From Paractinoplanes lichenicola (GTDB taxonomy: Bacteria > Actinomycetota > Actinomycetes > Mycobacteriales > Micromonosporaceae): a stretch of DNA of 64,000 nucleotides. A model generated the notes under the pieces. That model saw only the letters and a program-made list of their open reading frames with translations. It was not told where the DNA came from and made no database searches. The DNA is taken from positions 248,001-312,000 of the forward strand of contig NZ_JAENHO010000011.1 in NCBI RefSeq assembly GCF_016785085.1, in the 5' to 3' direction. Shown here one piece after another: positions 58,853-64,000 of the stretch. The position numbers and the translations under genes were made by a program. Every line of letters starts with the position of its first letter. Within the stretch, counting starts at the first letter, position 1.

Positions 58853-58897
58853 TTGACAGCAAAATACCCGCCGGATTACGTTCCTGAAAACCTTTTC
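58853..58897 (+). promoter_or_regulatory. Promoter and LacI operator of the sugar-uptake operon
   Basis: TTGACA (58853-58858), 18-bp spacer, TACGTT (58877-58882). Just downstream is GAAAA-CC-TTTTC (58886-58897). An AAAACCTT copy also sits at 58846-58853, flush with the -35, so two operator copies would bracket the promoter at about 41 bp spacing. Confidence 0.7.
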
Positions 58898-58994
58898 GGC
58901 ACGGCTCGGCCCGGACTAGGAAACGGGATGAGCTGGCGAAACAAGCTGTCACCATACTCCCCGTGGTTCATCCGACGAAAACGGAGGATCACTC

Positions 58995-60284
58995 TTGAGA
59001 ATGCGGAGAACGCTGGCCGTCGTGGCGATCGCGGGCCTGCTGGCCTCGGCCGCGGCGTGCGGCGGCGATGACGACAAGAACGCGAGCGGTGGCGAGATCA
59101 CCGCCGAGGGCGTCGACGACGGCACGGAGCTGGCACTGTGGACTCGCGCGCCGCTGGAGCTGCAGGCGAGAAAGCTCGTCGAGGCGTACAACAAAAGCCA
59201 CAAGAACCAGGTCAAGCTGACCATCGTCCCGAACGACGACTACGTCGCGAAGGTGGGCGCGGCGGCCGGCAGCGGCGATCTGCCCGACCTGTTCGCCGCC
59301 GACATCGTCTACGTCCCGAACTGGACGAAGGCGGGCCTGTTCGCCGATCTCACCGATCGGATCAAGCTCCTCCCGTACGCCGACAAGATCAATAAGGGAC
59401 ACCTGACGGCCGGCACGTTCGAGGACAAGCAGTATGTGCTCCCGTTCGTCCTCGACCTCTCGGTGATCTTCTACAACAAGAAGCTCTACAAGGAAGCCGG
59501 GCTCGACCCGTCGAAGGGGCCGACCACCATCGACGAGTTCAAGGAGCAGGCGTTGGCCGTCCAGAAGCTCGGCAAGCCGGGCGTCTTCGGCACCTACTTC
59601 GGCGGCAACTGCGGCGGCTGCAACGTGTTCACCTGGTTCCCGATGATCTGGGCCAGCGGCCAGGACGTCATGAACCCCGAGGGCACCCAGTCCCTGCTCG
59701 ACGGCGCGGCCGCGCAGAAGGTCTACGCGACGTGGCGTGAGCTGCAAGAAGCCGGCGCGATCGCCCCGGGCGCCAAGGACGAGACCGGCGCGACCTGGGT
59801 GGCCGCGTTCCAGCAGGGCAAGGTCGGCGTGATGCCGTACCCGGCCACGCTGCTCTCGACGGCGGCGAAGACGGTCGATGTCGGCGTCGTCGGAATCCCG
59901 GGCGTCGACGGGGGCGCCTCGACATTCGTGGGCGGCGACGGCATCGGCATCTCGAAGGACTCGAAGAAGAGCGAACAGGCCTGGAACTTCCTGACCTGGC
60001 TGACGTCCGAAGCCGCACAAGTGGACGTTCTCGCGGCCAATGACAGCACGGTTTCCCGTACGGACCTGGCCGACAACAAATATGCGCAGAAGGACCCGCG
60101 GGTCGTCACGGTCAACCAGGTCGCCGCGTCGGCGCAGAGCAAGACGCCGGTAGCGGTCAACTTCCAGCAGGCCTTCAACGCCCCCGGCAGCCCCTGGATG
60201 ACCCTGGTCCGCAACCAGGTCTACGGCGATCCCTCGACCCTGGGCAAGGACAATGCCGCGCTCACTGACTCTCTCGCCCAATAG
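58995..60284 (+). CDS. Sugar ABC transporter solute-binding lipoprotein
   Basis: A 429-residue family-1 solute-binding protein. Lipobox SAAACGGD follows a short signal peptide. Mature protein motifs include ELALWTRAPLELQARKLVEA, GDLPDLFAADIVYVPNWTKA and TFEDKQYVLPFVLDLSVIFY, and KSEQAWNFLTWLTSE near the C-terminus. GGAGG (58982) favours TTG 58995 over ATG 59001. Next to two permeases and GH127, so arabino-oligosaccharides are the likely ligand. Confidence 0.92.
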   Translation: MRMRRTLAVVAIAGLLASAAACGGDDDKNASGGEITAEGVDDGTELALWTRAPLELQARKLVEAYNKSHKNQVKLTIVPNDDYVAKVGAAAGSGDLPDLFAADIVYVPNWTKAGLFADLTDRIKLLPYADKINKGHLTAGTFEDKQYVLPFVLDLSVIFYNKKLYKEAGLDPSKGPTTIDEFKEQALAVQKLGKPGVFGTYFGGNCGGCNVFTWFPMIWASGQDVMNPEGTQSLLDGAAAQKVYATWRELQEAGAIAPGAKDETGATWVAAFQQGKVGVMPYPATLLSTAAKTVDVGVVGIPGVDGGASTFVGGDGIGISKDSKKSEQAWNFLTWLTSEAAQVDVLAANDSTVSRTDLADNKYAQKDPRVVTVNQVAASAQSKTPVAVNFQQAFNAPGSPWMTLVRNQVYGDPSTLGKDNAALTDSLAQ

Positions 60285-61164
60285 GGCGGAGGTGGCACCG
60301 ACGCGCATCCGGTCCGCGAGCCGCTCCCGTAGGGCGTGGACCGGATGGGCGTACGCCGCTCCGACCGCATTGTTCGTTGTTGTCTTCTTCGTGCTGCCGA
60401 TCGTGCTCGTCGGGCGCATGTCAGTGTCGGACTGGGGCCTGTTCGCAGGCAACCGCGGCTGGAACGCTCCCGAGAACTTCACCGAAGCCGTGGGCGACCG
60501 GCTGTTCTGGCCCGCGGTCTGGTTCACGGTGAAGTACACCGTGGTGACGACCGTGATCCTGCTCGGGCTCGCCCTCGGCCTGGCCCTGCTCGTGCAGGAG
60601 TCGTCGCGATGGACCGGCATTCTCCGTACGTCGTTCCTCGTGCCCTCGGCGCTCGGCCTGGCCTCGGCGTCGTTGCTCTTCTACGCGCTCTACTCGCCGC
60701 AGGCCAGCCCGTTCCCCGGCCAGATCTCGTTCCTGGGCACGCCTTCGTCGGCCCTGTGGTCGACCGTGGCGCTCATCGTGTGGCGGTTCGCCGGCTTCTA
60801 CATGCTGCTGTTGCTGGTCGGCCTGCAAAGCATCCCCGGCGACGTGTACGAAGCTGCGCGTTTGGACGGCGCCGGCCGCTGGCAGACGTTCCGGCACGTG
60901 ACGCTGCCGCTGCTCAGGCCGTCGCTCGCTTTGTGCACGATCCTGTGCGTCACCGGTTCGCTGCTCGCCTTCGACCAGTTCTACATTTTGACCAAGGGCG
61001 GGCCGGACAACAGCACGGTCACCATCGTGCAGCTCGTTTACAACATGGCCTTCCAGGGCCAGAACGACCTCGGCCGCGCCGCCGCCCTCTCCATCGTGGT
61101 GCTCGCGGCGCTGCTCGTCGTCAACCTCCTCCAGTTCCGCACCCTGCGCGGGAAGGAGCGCTGA
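60253..61164 (+). CDS. Sugar ABC transporter permease (MalF/UgpA type)
   Basis: A permease of up to 303 residues with six transmembrane helices and the EAA loop SIPGDVYEAARLDGAGRWQT near residue 200. ATG 60253 overlaps the binding-protein gene by 32 bp. GTG 60292 just after it is an alternative that removes the first 13 residues. Second gene of the operon. Confidence 0.9.
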   Translation: MPRSLTLSPNRAEVAPTRIRSASRSRRAWTGWAYAAPTALFVVVFFVLPIVLVGRMSVSDWGLFAGNRGWNAPENFTEAVGDRLFWPAVWFTVKYTVVTTVILLGLALGLALLVQESSRWTGILRTSFLVPSALGLASASLLFYALYSPQASPFPGQISFLGTPSSALWSTVALIVWRFAGFYMLLLLVGLQSIPGDVYEAARLDGAGRWQTFRHVTLPLLRPSLALCTILCVTGSLLAFDQFYILTKGGPDNSTVTIVQLVYNMAFQGQNDLGRAAALSIVVLAALLVVNLLQFRTLRGKER

Positions 61165-61166
61165 CC

Positions 61167-61985
61167 GTGTCCCGACTGCTCATGCGGACGCCGCAGCACG
61201 TGCTCGCCGGCGGGCTGGCCCTCATCTTCCTGTTCCCGCTGGTCTGGGCGTCGCTGGCCTCGGTCTCCCCGCAGGCCGGCACCCAGCAGACGGACGGCTG
61301 GGGCTTCGCCAACTACGCCACGCTCGCTCACTATCAGGCAGGAATCTGGCGGTACTTGTTCAACTCGCTCGCCATCTCGCTCATGACCGTACTGTTCACT
61401 TTGCTCGCCTCGGTCACCGGCGGCTACGCGTTCGCGATGTTCCGCTTTCCCGGGCGCAACGCGTTGTTCCTGCTCACTCTGGCCATCCTCATGGTCCCGT
61501 ACGCGACCCTGCTGATCCCGCTGTACGTCCTGCTCAACAGCCTGGGCCTGCAGAACTCGCTCATCGGCCTCGCCCTCGTACTCTCGATGTTCCAGCTGCC
61601 GTTCGCGACCTTCATGATGCGCATCTCGTTCGAGGCCGTCCCGGGCGAACTGCGCGAAGCTGCCCTGATCGACGGCTGCGGCTCGTTCCGGGCCCTGCAA
61701 CGCGTGCTCATCCCCGCGGCCAAGCCCGGCCTCATCACGGTCGGACTGTTCGCCTTTCTGGCCGCGTGGAACGACTTCATCACCCCGCTGGTGCTGATCA
61801 GCGACTCCGACAAGGTCCCCCTCCCCCTGGCCGTAGCCAACCTGCGCGGCCAGGTGATGGGCATCGTCGACTACGGCGCGACCGAGGCCGGCGTGGTCGT
61901 CCTCGCCCTGCCCTGCATAGTCCTGTTCCTAGCCCTCCAGCGGCACTACGTCCGCGGCTTCATGTCCGGCGCTCTCAAGGGTTGA
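61167..61985 (+). CDS. Sugar ABC transporter permease (MalG/UgpE type)
   Basis: A 272-residue permease, six transmembrane helices, EAA loop AVPGELREAALIDGCGSFRA near 155 and the terminal RHYVRGFMSGALKG found in MalG-type proteins. GGAAGGAG lies 8 nt before GTG 61167. No ATPase gene is present in the operon; a shared MsiK-type ATPase elsewhere would energise it, as is usual in actinomycetes (inference). Confidence 0.92.
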   Translation: MSRLLMRTPQHVLAGGLALIFLFPLVWASLASVSPQAGTQQTDGWGFANYATLAHYQAGIWRYLFNSLAISLMTVLFTLLASVTGGYAFAMFRFPGRNALFLLTLAILMVPYATLLIPLYVLLNSLGLQNSLIGLALVLSMFQLPFATFMMRISFEAVPGELREAALIDGCGSFRALQRVLIPAAKPGLITVGLFAFLAAWNDFITPLVLISDSDKVPLPLAVANLRGQVMGIVDYGATEAGVVVLALPCIVLFLALQRHYVRGFMSGALKG

Positions 61986-61992
61986 TGCTCCC

Positions 61993-64000
61993 GTGACTGC
62001 TTCCCACCCAGCCGCCCCCGGCGGCTCCCCCACCACGCCCACAACCAGCCAAACCCCGGAAGGCGCCCCCACCACACCCACGGACAACCCCACTCCGGGC
62101 CCAACCCCGAACAGCCCCCGCGTCACCGCCACCGACAACCCCGCCCAGGCCCCGGACTCGGACAACGCAATCGCCACGGCCACCAACACCTCCGACCGGG
62201 CTCCTACTCCGGGCGGCACCCTCGCCGCGGCCACCAACAACCCCAGCCGAACTCTCATCCCGGCAGGTACATCCGCCGCGGCCTCGAACAATGTTGCGCG
62301 CGGCGGTGCGTTCCTGAGCGAAGGTGACTGGGCTGCTCGGGGTGGGTCGCCCGTGGTGCCGTCGGCCGGGCGGCTGCGGCCGTTGGGGTTGGGTGAGGTC
62401 TCGCTGCGGACGGCCGGCTTCTGGGGTGAGCGCCAGCGGGTGAACCGGGCGGCCACCTTAGATCACATCGAGCACTGGCTGGAACGGGCGGGATGGCTCG
62501 GCAACTTCGCGCTCGAAGGTGAGCGACACGGACGCGAGTTCTCCGACACCGAGATCTACAAGTTCCTGGAGGCGCTCGCCTGGGAGTACGGGCGAACGCG
62601 CGACCCGAGCACAAACGAACGGTTTCGAGCGATCGCCGCGCGCGTGGCCGGCGCCCAGCAGCCCGACGGGTACCTCAACACCAACTTCGGCCGCCCGGGG
62701 CAGCAGCCGCGCTACAGCGACCTCGAGTGGGGGCACGAGCTCTACTCGTACGGGCATCTGATCCAGGCTGCCGTGGCCCGCGCCCGCACCGTGGGGCTGG
62801 ACGACCAGCTTGTGCAGGTGGCGCTCCGAGCGGCCGACCATGTGTGCGAAGTGTTCGGAGTTGGCGGTATCGAGTCGGTCTGCGGGCACGCCGAGATCGA
62901 GCCCGCGCTGGTCGAGTTGTATCGGGTCACCGGCGACTCGCGCTATCTCGAACAGGCCCGGCTGTTCATCGAACGGCGCGGGCATCATGTGCTGTCCGAT
63001 ATCGAGTTCGGCCGGTCCTACTTCCAGGACGACGTGCCCGTGCGGGAGGCGACTGTTTTCCGCGGTCACGCCGTACGGGCGATGTATCTGTCGGCGGGCG
63101 CCGTGGACGTCGCCGTCGAGACCGGCGATGAGGAGTTGCTCGAAGCTGTCGCGCGACAGTGGCGCAATACGATCGCGCGGCGCACGTATCTGACCGGCGG
63201 CATCGGAGCCCGCCACCAGGACGAGGCCTTCGGCGACGACTTCGTGCTCCCGCCCGACCGCGCGTACTCGGAAACCTGCGCGAGTGTCGGTTCGGTCATG
63301 CTCGCTTGGCGTTTGTTGCTCGTTTCCGGCGACGCCCGTTACGCGGACCTGATCGAACGCACGCTCTTCAACGTCATCGCCACGTCGCCGTCGGCCGACG
63401 GAACACGCTTCTTCTACACGAACACGTTGCATCAACGCTCACTCGGTGTGCAGCCGCCACCCGACGAAATCGTCCCCCGCGCATCCTCGAACTTGCGCGC
63501 ACCCTGGTTCACGGTGTCGTGCTGCCCGACCAACCTGGCCCGCACGTTCGCCAGCCTGGCCGCCTACCTGGCCACCACCGACGATCACGGCGTCCAGATC
63601 CACCAGTACGCGGCCTCGACCGTCGACGCCGGCCCGATCGCTTTGGACATCGACACCGACTACCCGTCGAACGGCCGCATCGCCATCCACATCCGCCGCA
63701 CCCCGGACACTCCGTGGACGCTCACCTTGCGCGTTCCTGCTTGGGCCACCGGCGCGTCCTGCACGGTCGAGCAAAACCCGTCTCCGAACCCGGCGGAAAC
63801 GGCCGCCCAGCCTGCACAAAACGCGGATTCGGGGTCGCACAACGCCACCGTCCCGAGCGCTGACCTCACCGCAGTTCCGAAAGCAGAACACGCCACAATT
63901 CCCAGCGCGGGCCCCGCCGCTGCCGGGTGGCTGCGGCTCGAGCGCCGCTTTGCCGTGGGCGACACCGTCGTCCTGAACCTGCCGGTGACGCCCCGGCTGA
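61993..64000 (+). CDS. GH127 beta-L-arabinofuranosidase (3' end outside window)
   Basis: Runs past the window end without a stop. After about 105 Thr/Pro/Asn/Ala-rich residues, the GH127 catalytic (alpha/alpha)6 barrel begins (GEVSLRTAGFWGERQRVNRA). Zinc/catalytic residues are visible: Glu427-x-Cys429 (SETCASVG) and Cys510-Cys511 (VSCCPTNLART), matching Glu338/Cys340/Cys417/Cys418 of Bifidobacterium HypBA1. In the C-terminal beta-domain a second low-complexity insert of about 45 residues (63768-63930) interrupts VPAWATGASCTVE...GWLRLERRFAVGDTVVLNLP. Without a signal peptide it is cytosolic. GTG 61993 is 7 bp past the permease stop. Confidence 0.9.
   Translation, partial: MTASHPAAPGGSPTTPTTSQTPEGAPTTPTDNPTPGPTPNSPRVTATDNPAQAPDSDNAIATATNTSDRAPTPGGTLAAATNNPSRTLIPAGTSAAASNNVARGGAFLSEGDWAARGGSPVVPSAGRLRPLGLGEVSLRTAGFWGERQRVNRAATLDHIEHWLERAGWLGNFALEGERHGREFSDTEIYKFLEALAWEYGRTRDPSTNERFRAIAARVAGAQQPDGYLNTNFGRPGQQPRYSDLEWGHELYSYGHLIQAAVARARTVGLDDQLVQVALRAADHVCEVFGVGGIESVCGHAEIEPALVELYRVTGDSRYLEQARLFIERRGHHVLSDIEFGRSYFQDDVPVREATVFRGHAVRAMYLSAGAVDVAVETGDEELLEAVARQWRNTIARRTYLTGGIGARHQDEAFGDDFVLPPDRAYSETCASVGSVMLAWRLLLVSGDARYADLIERTLFNVIATSPSADGTRFFYTNTLHQRSLGVQPPPDEIVPRASSNLRAPWFTVSCCPTNLARTFASLAAYLATTDDHGVQIHQYAASTVDAGPIALDIDTDYPSNGRIAIHIRRTPDTPWTLTLRVPAWATGASCTVEQNPSPNPAETAAQPAQNADSGSHNATVPSADLTAVPKAEHATIPSAGPAAAGWLRLERRFAVGDTVVLNLPVTPRL

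Overview
The window is high-GC DNA with almost uniform G/C at third codon positions. It carries actinobacterial hallmarks: a CmtR-type metal sensor, CGNR zinc-finger regulators, a ClpC2-like protein, a mycothiol-type DinB/maleylpyruvate isomerase homologue, many GTG starts and many leaderless genes. A filamentous actinomycete of the Micromonosporaceae (Actinoplanes-like) is the best guess. That is inferred from gene content and style, not from a marker gene. No rRNA, tRNA, CRISPR array, integrase or intact insertion sequence was found.

Layout. 0-3.2 kb: heavy-metal locus (CopC-CopD fusion cut by the window start, a P1B ATPase, CmtR). 3.2-13 kb: a 1069-residue CheB-histidine kinase-receiver fusion, then small metabolic and unknown genes. 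13-14 kb: non-coding block with nested minisatellites. 14-19.7 kb: GH3 glucosidase, a scar of broken genes, and a three-gene hydrolase/SDR operon divergent from a CGNR regulator. 20-23.5 kb: a cobalamin riboswitch ahead of a peptide/metal-type ABC transporter that has no ATPase genes. 23.5-27.2 kb: VOC protein, PepSY membrane protein, SDR and LysR. 27.2-32.4 kb: second copper locus (PCuAC, DyP peroxidase, CopC, then CopD-CtaG). 32.4-35.5 kb: 69-bp tandem repeats, epoxide hydrolase and a second divergent CGNR regulator. 35.5-41.8 kb: rhamnogalacturonan lyase, an FtsX-type permease with its ATPase, and a DinB-like enzyme. 41.8-47.7 kb: a TetR/SDR regulon, a GT2 polysaccharide synthase with a lipoprotein, and a WYL regulator with its VOC target. 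47.8-54.1 kb: a regulatory cluster with two DNA-binding proteins carrying Clp fragments. 54.1-57.7 kb: odd ABC ATPase, SDR, MFS exporter with a divergent XRE repressor, and a peptidoglycan-binding protein. 57.8-64 kb: LacI, sugar ABC transporter and GH127 arabinofuranosidase, which runs off the window.

The genes form a soil saprophyte toolkit. It includes pectin and arabinan breakdown (PL11, GH127, GH3 with a sugar importer), copper/cytochrome-oxidase assembly and metal efflux, and many one-regulator/one-enzyme modules. The operators of those modules can be read directly as inverted repeats. The most unusual items are the two Clp-fragment/HTH proteins with palindromic promoters (48.9-52.9 kb), back-to-back -10 boxes driving divergent leaderless genes, repeated CTAG stop-codon junctions between convergent genes, low-complexity inserts inside conserved domains, and a frequent TCCCGTACGGGA-like palindrome.
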